From positions 14,863,501 through 14,927,500 of the forward strand of contig CM076267.1 of assembly GCA_038380795.1 (NCBI GenBank): a stretch of DNA of 64,000 bases, written 5' to 3'. Under the pieces are notes generated by a model. That model was not told the DNA's origin and did not search any database. It was given only the letters and a program-made list of their open reading frames with translations. The position numbers were made by a program, and so were the translations under genes. Shown here piece after piece: positions 1 to 12,263 of this stretch; position 1 is the first letter of the stretch, and every line of letters starts with the position of its first letter. Source of the DNA: Pyrocephalus nanus. Its lineage: Eukaryota; Chordata; Aves; Passeriformes; Tyrannidae.

Positions 1-105
1 CATCTTGTAGGGATGGAAGGTGAAAACAAAGGTCTGACCAGCAGCAAATGCCTCCCAGCAGGAGCTGCAGGAGTTTGATTTAACAGGGAGGTTGCAGGCA
101 GATGC

Positions 106-637
106 AAGCAGGTGAAAATCCACCTGGAGCACTGCATCCAGCTCTGGGGTCCCCAGCACAGGAAGGAGATGGGCCTACTGGTACAAGTCCAGAGGAGGTC
201 CGTGAAGCTGATCAGAGGGCTGGAGCACCTCTCCTATGAAGTCAGGCTGAGAGCTGGGGTTGTTCAGTCTGGAGAAGAGCAGGCTCCAGAAAGACATCGC
301 TGCAGCCTTGCACTTGAAGGGTGTCTATAAGAAAGACTGAGGCAGATTCTTTAGCAGGGCATGTTGTGACAGGACAACAGGTAGTGGTTTTAAACAGAAG
401 AAGGGTCAATTTATTCTACATATAAGGAACAAATTTTTACAGTGAGGGTGGTAAAACACTAGAACAGGTTGCCCAGAGGAGTGGTGAATGCCCCATGCCT
501 GGAAACATTCAAGGTCAGGCTAGATGAGGCTGTGAGCAATCTGATGCAGTTGAAGATGTCCTTGCTTATTGCAGGGTGGTTGGACTAGATTACCTTTAAA
601 GGTCCCTTCCAACCCAAACTATTCTGTGATTCTGTGA
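106..637 (+). mobile_element. CR1 LINE 3' fragment
   Basis: This is a 5'-truncated avian CR1 retrotransposon. It begins with decayed ORF2 C-terminal sequence: the HLEHCIQLWGPQHRK and VQRRSVKLIRGLEHLSYE motifs appear in translation from about 118. It runs through the CR1 3' UTR (ACAGGTTGCCCAGAGGAGTG; GGTTGGACTAGATTACCTTT) to the characteristic tail ending ATTCTGTGATTCTGTGA at 637. A frame break after the conserved block shows it is dead. Confidence 0.92.
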
Positions 638-1283
638 CATCCCCAACCTGGTGCTTGGCAGCTGGGTCACTGCACTTGGGATGTCTCCTCCAGCACCACT
701 GTGTGTCTGAAGTGTGAGGACACCTTCCCCCTGTCATGACTGGGCACAGGGTGAAAAGGTGATGCCCCACTGCTGGATGGGGCTGCCTTTGGGGGTACAA
801 CCTGTCTGTCTCTCAAGCTGCTCCAGAGACACCATCTCATGTTCCCACAATGAAGAGATGCTTTCAAGCCACCCCTGTAGCAGCACTGATTCAACACTGA
901 GGAGCCCTGAGCACCCAGTATGTGGGTGATGAAGGTGTACACCTCTTAGCATGCTCCCCAGGGGAACAGGCATGGGGGCTCAGGAAAGCAGGCCATCCAG
1001 ATTTTTCCTTTTCCCCCCCATATTTGCACACAGTAGTGACAATTCAGGTTTGCTCTGAGTGATTCACCAAAATGCCGTGTGGGGTCTGTGGCAAAATTTG
1101 GGTTCTACCCCATTTCCTCTTAAAATGAGAATCCTAAATGACTTCCTGTTCCTCCTGAGCAACACCCAGGTTTTGGTACAGGGCAATCAATAGATTTTCA
1201 GACAATTCCAGAGAAGAATAAATGTTAACATAGGACAATCACCTCCAAAACTGAGCATTGCAGAGCTAGGAGCAAAGAAAATA

Positions 1284-1416
1284 ATATAAAATTGCAGAAT
1301 GTTCTGAATTGGAAGGGACAGGGTCCAGCTCTTAAGGGAATGGCCCATAGGGGGATCAAACCCACAACCTTGATGTCGTTAGCACCATGCTCTAACCAAC
1401 TGAGCTAATCTCATGG
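1284..1416 (-). mobile_element. tRNA-Ile-derived SINE with CR1-like tail (TguSINE1-like)
   Basis: On the minus strand the head reads as a tRNA: box A TAGCTCAGTTGG (1407-1396), an anticodon arm GGTGCTAACGAC, box B GGTTTGATCCC (1362-1352) and an acceptor-like end TATGGGCCA. The body resembles tRNA-Ile, but the loop carries AAC rather than AAT, and both stems and box B are mutated. Immediately downstream come CTTAAGAGCTGGACC and TCCCTTCCAATTCAGAACAT, a CR1-type 3' tail. A tRNA-Ile head joined to a CR1 tail is the structure of the passerine SINE TguSINE1. No clear target-site duplication is visible. Confidence 0.8.
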
Positions 1417-2069
1417 ATTCAGTCTGTGATAACAGGACCAGGATGCAGATTGTGCAAATGAGATCATTAGTACTGGCATGAATCTGGAGCTGAAATGTTG
1501 CAGCTCTCTAGACAGGGGTTGGCTTTTCATCTTGGCAGGTTTTCATTGGCCCCAGTGTCAGCTGGACTTGATAAGTCACTCACAGCAGCATCCCCCTGTT
1601 CCAAAACAGCTCACAGAAGTGCCCAGACACGAATGTCTTAGATGGCAGCATCTCTTTGGTCGATTGGTGAAAATAGAACATGCACTTGGTAGAAAATATA
1701 GTGTACTGTGACTGTAAATACTATGTGAATTATTAATTTGTTGTTTACTAACTTCAATATTTTTCTATTCAATTATTCTCTACAGATAGAGCAAAGGACT
1801 CCTCTGATTTTTAAATAATACGCAAATTATTTTTTGTACATATTTACAGGAAGAATTTTTGCACATCTCTTTCCTTAAATAGATTTGAATTATTTGTTGC
1901 ATGTTTTATTAAAGCAGCTCCTAAATAATTAAGGAGGGTATATAATTATATGTAAGGCTACTGCGTGATCCTTATTGCAGTATTTATTAGCACCATATTG
2001 AAAGTACAACCCCTACCATATGACTTATTTTTCAGGATTACTTCATAGGTAAGGAGAACAACTGTCTTC

Positions 2070-2155
2070 AGTTTACTACTGGGGAAACTGAGGCACGGGA
2101 AGGGCAGATGCTTCAGGGTTCTGAATGTGATTTAAGAGTTAAAGCCAGGACTCAA
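2070..2155 (+). mobile_element. MIR-like SINE fragment
   Basis: The segment contains GGGGAAACTGAGGCACGG followed by AAAGCCAGGACTCAAGACTC, matching the order of conserved blocks in the 3' half of amniote MIR (fraction of GGAAACTGAGGC, then the GCCAGGATTCGAACCC-type block). It is heavily diverged. Confidence 0.55.
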
Positions 2156-2159
2156 GACT

Positions 2160-5100
2160 CTATACAGAAGTTCAGCCATCAAACACTGCAGCTCCTGGCA
2201 TGTTTTGCATTCCCCTGTAAGACCCTCAATCACACTCAACTCCTGTGAGCAAAGCAATAATCTTCCTGCAAAAGGCGTGTGCATAACTAAAATCCTTATT
2301 GCTCTACAGGCATTCTGTAGGCAGTGATTGACCTCAGCATTCAGAAGAGACAGGTCCCAGATCCTCTGTGCAGATGACATTTAAACACTAATGGCCTTAA
2401 AAGTTATCCAGGAAAACTTGCTGACTCAGGAAAAGGAGTGCTCATGTTTAGGCTGAAACCAATTGCACATGCTCTGATATAATTTATTGTTCACAACACA
2501 CAACTCATTTAAGGCCTTGCAAGCTGTGAAATATTTAAATCAGCAAGAGAGTGACTTTGAGTGCTGTTGCTGAAACATGGTGGAAAAGCCTTTAGCCTAA
2601 GGGTCAGGGAGTTTGGAGTTGTTCTGTTCCTTGCCAGACATCAGAAAATTAGTCCAAAAGGGAGTGGGTTTCTGCTCAAATGCAGGGATTTCAGCCCAGG
2701 TGTTCACTTATTTATAAATTATTTGCAGCAGTAACCCCCAGACACACACAGTGAGGCTGGACAGGCATATAAATCTATCTGAAAAAAACACATAAAACTG
2801 TAACAACTGATCTCATCCAAGGCAACATTTGCTCCTAACTCTTCCTTTTCATCACATGCAGTCCCAGCTCCTCAGCTGAGAGTTATGAATCAGGCTTGCA
2901 TCAGTGCCTTGTAAACATGACGTAAGAGGTCCAGGTTGGAATGATGCAGGAGCAACAACTGCACACAGTGAAGAGGAGTCTCAGCTGTGGGCAGAGATTT
3001 TACAGAGCAGCCTGGCAGGAAGGTGTGCAAATCAGTAGCTGGAGGAGGTTTGCTTTCCAGCTTTCCTTGACAATAGGGAATTAGCCCCCCATGCTGAGCT
3101 GCTCACCTGTTGTGGTTTTTTGTGGTTTTGTTTTTTTTTCCTGTGAGGCCTTTGTATTGCAGGAGCTTTGTTCTGTCCTTGCTATGAGTTTCAGAGTCAA
3201 CAAAGACAAAATTCTCTCCTAAATTGGATTTGAGTAAATCTAGCCCACCCTATGCCCTTGGCACCCCACAAATAGTGCACCACCTTTGCTCAGATCTTTA
3301 CATAAAGATCCTGGTAACTGATGATTGGTGTCAGGTGAAGGACACATTTTTGCTCCTGTCTGTAGCTTGGATCTCCCACAGAAAAGAAAGGAAACTGACT
3401 TTGTGCCACCTCCCCTGCCAACAGGACCTGTTACCCTTCAGTAACAGTCTCAGCTTCCTTTGTGCTGGTAGTTTCTAGCCCTGTTGTACCCAGACCTTCT
3501 CATGGATGATCCACTTCTTAGAGCACCGCTGGGTTCATTTCACAGCCCCATTTATAGGAGTGGATTTCCAAGGGTTTTGTGACCCCACTGGCTAAGAGAA
3601 CCTCTAATTTGGCAACTGAACTGATGCACAGGTCACAGCTCTGGTGTACTGAGCAATGTAGAGACTGGCTTGACACTATTGATTTGGTGATGCCAAGGCT
3701 GCTCTTTATGGGGAACCAAATCCTGGCTTCTTTCCTGGAAAAGTGAGACCATTTTGGACTACTCCTATGTGATGGAACAATTTATGGGAAGCTCTGCTGC
3801 TTTCTGTCAGACAAACAAAAGTGGCAGATATGGCGTGAATGTGTTTGCTTCCACAGCACTGACACTGGAACTGGTCTAAATCCCCATGATGCTGCGGAGC
3901 ATGGGTGCTTGGTTCAGTCAGCCCATCTGAATCCAAAACAGCCACCCCATGACACCACCACAAAACCAGTGCCTGGACTGCAAACTAACAGGTAAAATTC
4001 AGCCTCTGCTGAATGGTGTGAGATGATGCTTATAGAAACAGCGGTCAGGTCACCTCTCTCAGGCTTCTTAGTTTATTTATCCAGCTGGTGCTTCCCACAC
4101 CATCCAGGCTGGGGACAAAGCACCATTGCTCAGGATGTGCCATTTACCCAGGGAATGATGCAGAGCCTGGGTCTCCAGGTTCTGGGTGCCAGCCACGTGC
4201 AGGAACCCAAAACAGTTCAGGTTGCAGCCAACCTCAGAGAGGCCTCCAACACTGAAACCCTCCAAAAACCCAGCCCTCCTGGGCACCTCCCTGTGCCACG
4301 AAGCTCCAAATTTACTTGTGGCAGATGAAATGAAGTGGCAGAGTTCAATTACTGACATATCTTGGCTCAGGATTATGATGTTACTAATTAACCACCTCGA
4401 GCATGCGACAAAGATCTTCCCCTTGACACATGGACCGTTCTGTTACCATGCCTTGTGGACAGGGCAGTGACAGAGGTGGGCATATGTCTGGGGCACTGGC
4501 CCTAGCCCCGCTGTCCCCATTATGTAGAGCTTCTTGTATGTCAGTCAATCTTACTCCACCAGATGCACAAGCTGGCAGAGCACACAGAGTTTCTTACCTC
4601 CCCTCTGATTTCCTTCTCCTCTCTCCTCAACAAGAAGCTCAGAAAAGCCACAGTTATCACTGTTTGGGGGTAATACTGGGGTGGTTTACCAGCATGTAAC
4701 TTGGAGGTCTGTGACCCTCACAGTGATAATGATGTCTGTTTTGGATATGGTTTCCAAGCCCCACCTGAGACTACTCAGGTTTCCTCTACAAGCCTATACA
4801 ACAACTCCTCCCCCCAAATAATGCCATTCCCAAGTTCTGCTGCTCATTTCTTCCCAAAGAGATGCTGTGGGGTGGGCTGGATAAGGCACTTCGACTCTCA
4901 AAGCTGCGCCTTCCTCATCATTTGGGAGAATTTATAATTACAATTCCCATTATTGTAAGTTGTGTACACAGTCTTGTAAAACATGACACTTTAAGCCTAT
5001 TAATTGCCATGTTTCGAATTCTTGCCAGCAATTTACTCTCTCCCACCCCCAAAAACCCAACACCCAAAAAAGAAATTATTCAATCAAATCTGTAGCAGAA

Positions 5101-8100
5101 CACCACAGCCACAAGAGAACCCAGACAGCTGCAGCTGGGTTTGGGGCTCCCAAAGAGCTGTCCTGATGCATAATTCACATGGGCTTGTAGGGTCCTTCTC
5201 CCAGCTGTTGGCAAGGTCTGCTCTTCCCACAGGATTAGTACCTTCAAGACAGACAAAACCCAAGCTCATGTATGCCAGATGCTTCTCCCCCTCCCCAGTC
5301 CTGCTCAGCCTCACCCTTTCCCAGAGGGTGTTTGAGCTTAACAGGACAACCTTAGACTCCTTTCTGGTCCCCAGTGCTCAGCTCTGAATCATGACAGACT
5401 CTCAATCCAGGCCCTGCAGGCTGCCAAGAAACAGCGAGCTAGCTTGCCAGGAAAATGTGGGTTTAGCACCCCCAAAATGAGCCAAAATGACCTAAAACCT
5501 CTCTCTATGCACTTTCCAGGCAAAAGTGGATTAGTCCCTATCTTCTGCCCAAATTTCAGCTTTCTTCGTAGGAAGAAGTCCCTGTGCTTCAGCTCATTTT
5601 TATTTCCAGAGGACTTTGAGTGCCTGGCCCCATTTAATCTGTTGTGCCTTTTGATGGCAGTGACCTTCTCCCCTCCCACCACAAGCTCCAGTAGCAGCAG
5701 GATCCCAAGCCTTGTCCCTGCAAACCGCTTTGGAGCCCTTTAAAGTGGAAAGTAACATTGCAGATGCAAAAGACCTGTATGAAGAAAAGACTGAGTGGAT
5801 TTAAAATACTGATAATTTCTCTGTCTGGAGCACACGTGAGGACACCAAAGGGTTTTGCAAACAATAGTGAGGTTCTGATCATGTCGTGAGGTGGGAACAC
5901 AAAGAAACCATGCGCAATCAGAAATGGAAGCAAATGGAGATGGTGAAGAGCCAAAAAGGGGACGGGGTCCTGCTTGCCTTTGGCTTCTCCTACACATGGG
6001 ACATCTCACTGGCTTCAGAAGGGAGGAAAGAGAACTCCAGGACTGCAGCGCTCCTTTAAGGGAGTTGTTCTTCAACCAAAGTAGAAAGAACAGAGTAGAG
6101 CACACAAAAGCACGACGTGGAGATCTTCCCCAGAGCCAGGCTCTAGCACAAGAGCCCCAAGAGCTGCATCCAGCTCTTTTCTAATCCCTCACCAAGTGGA
6201 CTTTCATCATATCATAATTAGGGATAATAATTTAAAGAGATAGTTGAATAACCAAATCTGCTAATCCTTTAGTGGAGCCTCTTTCCTTTAATCTCTCTCT
6301 GGTTCACTAATGCATGAAAATATAGCCAGGCACCCACTGCCCTCATTAAAGGGAAACTTTACCCTCCTCCTCTCGGCCCCAGAGGCATGCCAGTGATGAA
6401 CAGAGAGCACAAAGACAGCCCTCTGACTGCTCGAGACATGCAGGAACTTTGAAAACATCAACCTGGGCTTGTTTCAAGACTGATATCACAACAGAGGCCG
6501 GTTGTCATGGAAACAGGTTATCAGCTATCAAAAACCATCCATGAATAAAGTGTAACAAGGAGAGATGGCAACTGGGTCTGTGAGGAGTTGAAGGCCCTGC
6601 ACATAGGCAACTCTGACTCCTCCAAGCCTCCTCCTCCATCTGACCAGATGAACATCATCCCCTTTGCTATAATTTCTGTTGTCACAATGAGCCACCCTGC
6701 TCTTCCTGTGGCAAAGCTTTGTTTGCCATTTACAGGGTGCTTTTGCACATCCCCTCCAGCCCTCTTGTTAGTGCCCTGGCCACTGTGCTCCCATAGTGTG
6801 CAATGGGGAGCCCACTGTGGGAACCAGGAATACCAGCGCCGGCATCTGCTGGGTAAGAGCTGATGCACTTGCTGGGCTACGAGCAGTTGCAAGTGGGAAG
6901 CCATTGTTAATTAATCAGATACGCCGTGTAATAGCATTAATCACAATCAATATATTAGATAGGGATGATGAAGATGCTTTGCAATCTCTGTCAGATAGCA
7001 AACACACCCACACATCTCAGCACAGCCACACACAGTCCTTGGGATGTCCACGCTCTTCGCCTGATCCTCCTGGCTTGATTACAGCATCAAGCTCTCTTTT
7101 TGCCTCTGCTTCTGGGATCCTGTCATTCTCCTCTCCCATGTTTGCCTCTGGGTTCACCCTTTCAGTCTGTCTCCCTCCCTCTTCCCTCAGTCCTGCCTGC
7201 ATTCCTTGTTTTTCTCCCATGACGTAACTTGGAGAGCTGCTCTGAGAGGCACTCGTCTCATCCACACACGCCTCCATCTCCAGAGCTGGCAAAAGCTTTG
7301 GGAAAGGATAGGATTGAGACCTTGATGTGCTGTTGTGTAGGTGGGCAGTGAGGGCTGTGCTGTTCCTCTCAGAGGCCCTCTGCTCCACCAGAAAAGCACG
7401 TTAACCTTTGCCAGAGCTGAGTGACAGTAGAGGCTGCCTAAAAATGAAATACGATCACACCATTCATCTCAACTACTCTTCCCATGTTTTCCTGAGGAAC
7501 AAACTTCATGTTCTCTTCTGCTGGTGTCCCTCAGCCCAGGAGCAGGAATTTTGTGATGGAAAGGCATCTGCACTTGGGTAAAGGGTCCTTCCAGAAAAAA
7601 CCCTCCTCCCTTCCCACACACACAGCCACAACCTCTCTGCAGAAGCTGGAACGGTAATGCATTTTCTCTGGCAGCTGCCACCACAGACATAAGAGGCATG
7701 TTTGAGATAACAAGACTTCATTTCAAACAGGAATGGTTTTCATGGCAGGCACAGTGAATAAATGTAAGATGTCTATTCTTGCTTCAAATCCTGCTCTCCG
7801 TAACAACATGGAAAAGAAACCCCAGACATACCAAAACTTTGACAGAGTTAATGACCAGCCCAGGTTTTAAAACAGAAAATGATGCCTTAATCTTGGGTTA
7901 AAAAAGAAAACTAAATGCATTCCATTAAAAGCAGATGAGAGGATATGAAAAAGGCTTTTGGAAGCTAAATAATAGTAAAAACATTTTAAACTCCCTAACA
8001 AATTGGCAGAAAAGCCTAGTGAGTCATTTAATACTCTCCATGCAGGCGGCATTACTGTCTGGGTAATTTATGCTTCTTCACAGCATGGTCTCAGGGCAGG

Positions 8101-10630
8101 TTGCTCAGGGAGGGTGTGCTCAAACCCACCATGTTTTCAGCTGTGAAGAACAAGAGGCCCCTTCCTGGGCTCACTTGGGCTTGAGGGAGGTTTTCTACCT
8201 GCACTGGGGCTGTGACAAAGCAGCTTCTGCAGGAGGTCTGCTGTTCCCTAGGATGGCAGTGCCAGCAGGGCAAGAGGAGGCTGGAGACCCCCAGCAGGAG
8301 CTGGGACTCGTGTAGAGTGTAAACAGGACTGGGAGAAAGGCTGTTACATGAGAACAGTGAATGAGGGGCATTTGAAGAGTCCTACCACATGTGAAGGCTG
8401 AAGGAATAATTGCATACAAAGTTTGCTTGGCGTTGATGAAGGCCAGCATTATCCTCTGAGTGAAGAAAAAATGCAAAGCAGTCACTCTGGGATGGAACAG
8501 CCAAGCATGGCCAAACACCTTGCTCAGGTGCCCTCTTGCCACCCTTCTCAGACTCTGATTTGTTGGGCTGTAGAGATACTTCTAGATGGAGAGGTCTGAC
8601 AAAATGTGTGGGGCGACAGGACACTGCTTCCCACAGTGACCACCCACCCTAATGACTGTCTCAACTTGTACTTTCCATGTTTTCATGAGGTTTCAGGAAA
8701 GTTGAAGCTATCAATTTAAAGCAGACCTTGCAATTTCTCAGTGGAAAAATACAGTCTCTCACAGTCCTCTGAACACAGGCTGGAAAGCCTGCTGCCCCTT
8801 GGTCAGGCCCAGGAGGGAGCCTGATCCCCAGCTGCACTTCTTGGGAGTGTCTGAGCCTTTTCCTAGCAGGGAGCATTAGGTATGTTGATGAATTCAGGTG
8901 CTGGAGAGGTTGCACTGCCTGGCACAGATTGCTGAGATACAATGGGACTGTCATTACCAGCCTGCATTAGCTACAGGTAATGAGCTATGGCCAATGCCAA
9001 TCCCAGTTGCCTTCTGTTCAGTCGGGTTTGTCCTCAGATAGCCACGCTGGACATCCACCAATCCAACAGAAGTTTAAATACTGACCTGAATGATCTACCT
9101 CTTATCTCTCTTCTCACTACAAGGCCATGTGAGCTGAGACAAAGCCGTGACAAGGTCTTGGTGTCTCTTCCTGCTGTGTTCTTGCTTATGAGAACAGGAG
9201 CTGGACAGAGCAAAACTCCTCTCTATATCTCCTGACAGCTGACCTGGATACTTAGGTGGGATGAAAAGTGTGAATGGAGATCTAGACATTTCGGAATTCA
9301 ATATTCTGAATTCAGAGGAAGCTTTACTCTGATTAACACACATTTCTTTAACTAGATGTAGATTACAAAGATGAACTGTCTGATTTATAGTTCTAGTTTT
9401 TGAGCAGGGAGAAGAAACTAGAGATGACGAAATAGTCATAAGTTCAAAGTTGTTTTTAGTTTCCTAGAGACTGAGTCTCAAATGACTGAAACAAACAAAT
9501 CCAGCTGGGATTAACAAACTGCACATAGAGAATTGTCTACCTACTGTTGGAATCTCAAGCTCTTTACTCCCAGATAAAGCTTCGTGCCACCTTCTTCTTA
9601 CCTGTAACCACCTTATTTATATTTTTGGCAAATGAGCATTGGGTGTGTGAAGAACAGTAGGATTACAGACTTGGGGACATAAAATGGTGGGTGATTTACA
9701 TGAGACTTTTCTGAACTGACTGTTATTATAGGAGTGACTTTGAACTTGGATAGATTAAGCTGCATGATCTCATGGCAAGCCTCAATCCCAAGTAAAGGAC
9801 TCAGTCTTTTACAACTAGTTTTTCTCTTCATGTCATTCCTTTTGAAAAGCTGTTTCTGAATTTCTGTCCTTTGAGAACCTTTCTGACCAGTAGGGGACAT
9901 TGCTCTTTTATGCTGTGGTCTCCCACCTCCAGCAGAGCTGGAATAGTCCAGCATTTCTCCTTCAGACTTTGCCTTCTTAGGCTAAACACATGGCTGGTGT
10001 TTTTGTCTCATCCAATGGCTCTTCATGCTTGTGGCCATCCCAGAAACCCTCCTCTGCCCTGGAGAGCCAGGAGAGCTTGCCAGTGCCATAGTCATGATTT
10101 TCCTGTCTGCATGGAACACCTGGTCTGCTAGGTCCAGGACTGCCCTTTCCAGCTACAACACTGGAAGTCCAGGCTGTTATTCCCTGTACCTCTAAATACA
10201 TTTCACATCTTTCCTATTACTCAGAGCAACCCAAAGCTGAGGTTCCCACTCTCCTCTCCACAGACAAGTCCTGAACCTCACGCTATCAGCAGATTTCATT
10301 AGCGCATTCCAGTGACAGCCCATCAAACCACTCTGTCCTTCAGTTAGGCTTTTCCTGCCCCTCAGGAAACCTGATAAGCAAAACCCACTGTGCCAGCAGT
10401 CATGGCTAGGGCTCTGCTAGCAGTGTGGGGGCTGCAGTTCTGGTGCTTATTCTGGAAGTGCTCAGAAATGGACAAAGCTGAAGAGATTGCAGCTCTTTCT
10501 CAGTTACACATAATTTTGTTTTCTTTGCCTTTTTTCTTATCTTTTAGTTTTACATCTCATGTTTTCCTAACCTTCTCATGCTCTTTGTTTATTAAGGTGC
10601 AAAAAGAAATGTGACTCCATACGTGTATAC
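2160..10630. other. Intronic sequence without recognised genes
   Basis: I see no exon, RNA gene or clear transposon here. Short open frames on both strands have no family resemblance. Minor features are a T-rich stretch at about 3115-3140 and an AT-rich block at 6895-6990 listed separately. Confidence 0.6.
6895..6990. promoter_or_regulatory. Candidate conserved non-coding element
   Basis: Contains TTAATTAATCAG, GCATTAATC and ATCAATAT in close succession, motif types bound by homeodomain and ONECUT factors. It has non-repetitive, information-rich texture. Conservation has not been tested, so this is inference from motif density only. Confidence 0.2.
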
Positions 10631-10632
10631 CC

Positions 10633-10799
10633 TGCTCAGAGAAGTTGTGGATGCCCCATCCCTGTCAGTGTTCAAGGCCAGGCTGGATGGGGCATTGAGC
10701 AAACTGGTTTAGTGGGCGGTTCCCCATACCATGGCAGCAGCATTGGAAACTGGATGATCTTTAAGGTCCCTTCAAACCAAACCATTTTATGATTCTATA
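10633..10799 (+). mobile_element. CR1 LINE 3' end fragment
   Basis: Matches the CR1 3' UTR: AGTTGTGGATGCCCCATCCC, TTCAAGGCCAGGCTGGATGG, then CTTTAAGGTCCCTTCAAACC and a tail ATTTTATGATTCTATA. About 165 bp remains, and no coding part is left. Confidence 0.9.
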
Positions 10800-11726
10800 C
10801 TGTGAATACCCATGATTGCTGCATGGAAAAGGATCTTTGCATGAAACATCTTCTCAGTGTTGAACAGTCCCTTTTGCAGTCTTAGTGGGATTAGCATTCC
10901 CGAGGCTTGAAGTTACCACTAATGACCTTAAGTACAAGTGGTTGAACACCCTATCTTGTGTGTTTTGTGGAAGTTCAGGGGACAGTGAGGGGACATTTTA
11001 ACCACCATAAGGACACTGACTTCAAGAGGTCAGTACTCTGATCCAGTCTCCCTGCCCAGCCAGCTAATAATCTCCTTGCTTGCTAAGAAATTTAATCAGT
11101 TTTAAGTTACACATTTGATTGACTGTGGTAAACGCATTTAGCTGGGATTTATAACCAAAATGACAGGCAGATCCTTAAACTCTTTCTCAGCATTTATGAG
11201 GATTAATTATTTTTAGTCTGAACATTGTAACTGAGTGTATCTGCTACTTAAGACCTTTCACAGGACAGAAAGAGAACTGGTCTCCTATTATTTGCACAAC
11301 TTCACAATTAACATGTATGTTTATCTTCTAAGCTTCACCCTTTAGGCACAAAACCACTTCCCCATTGCAACACACTGGAGGCATTTTTGTGTCCGCCCAA
11401 CCACCACCGAATCACCTTCCTGGGAAAGCAGATTCTTCCTCTGGAGAAGTCCTGTTGCTCTGGGAAGTCTGGTGCCCCCTAAAGGCATCAATTGTACTGC
11501 TCAATGTCCAGCTAACCTACCTGACACATGTAGAGCAAGTGTACGTACAGGTAACGGGAAATGTGGGAGATCAGGCAGGGAGGCAGTAGACTGAGACTAA
11601 AAGTAGTCATTTATCCTCAATGCCACTAGTGTTGGCAGGCCTACCACAGTTTCATAATCCGGAGGAGAGATCTAGGCAGATGGCAGGAGCAGCGATTTCC
11701 CCAGCCTGGCGAGTGGCCCAGACACT

Positions 11727-11773
11727 TGTTTGGATGCCCTTTCACCAAGACACTGTTGTTTGGATGCCCTTTC
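11727..11773 (+). repeat. Short tandem duplication, 30-bp period
   Basis: TGTTTGGATGCCCTTTC occurs at about 11727-11743 and again 30 bp later at 11757-11773, with related flanks (GACACTTG and GACACTGT). It is a local duplication of about 30 bp. Confidence 0.8.
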
Positions 11774-12214
11774 CAAAAGCATCACGAGAACTTTCATGCC
11801 CACCAGTGAGAACAGGCACTGCCATTCTGATTGAAAGCAAGTTTTTGAGATAAACACAAACTTTAACATCACACTGGGGACCAGAGGAAGGTGGGAGATA
11901 TCTCCTTAACCCAGTAACACTGCTTCAGGCAGTCTATTGGGTCTGGAATGGAAAAGTCCCCAACCCATAAGCAGAGTCATTGTGGTGACACTGGCATTAG
12001 TTCCAACAATTACTCTTCCTTCTACCCCCTGTGAAGCTTGGAGCTGTTTTCTGCTTAGTCTTCTCCACACTAAATCTTTCTGTGTCACACTGAGGACTTC
12101 TGAGTCTTAAGGACTCTTCAGTCCTTGGAAAAGCTGAACAACCTTTTCCTGATTCCACAAACCAGAGTGAAGAGGATAGGAAAGTCTCTGGGGACCTGAC
12201 ACAAAACAATCTGA

Positions 12215-12263
12215 GTACATTAAACCAAATGTGCTCATTATTAACGTGTACATTAAACCAAAT
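12215..12263 (+). repeat. 16-bp direct repeat
   Basis: GTACATTAAACCAAAT is present at 12215-12230 and exactly again at 12248-12263, a 33-bp period. The intervening bases are not otherwise repeated. Confidence 0.85.

Noticed and set aside
1341..1416. Functional tRNA gene on the minus strand
   Set aside because: Acceptor and anticodon stems are mismatched, box B is mutated, and the CR1-like tail directly follows, so it is a SINE head.
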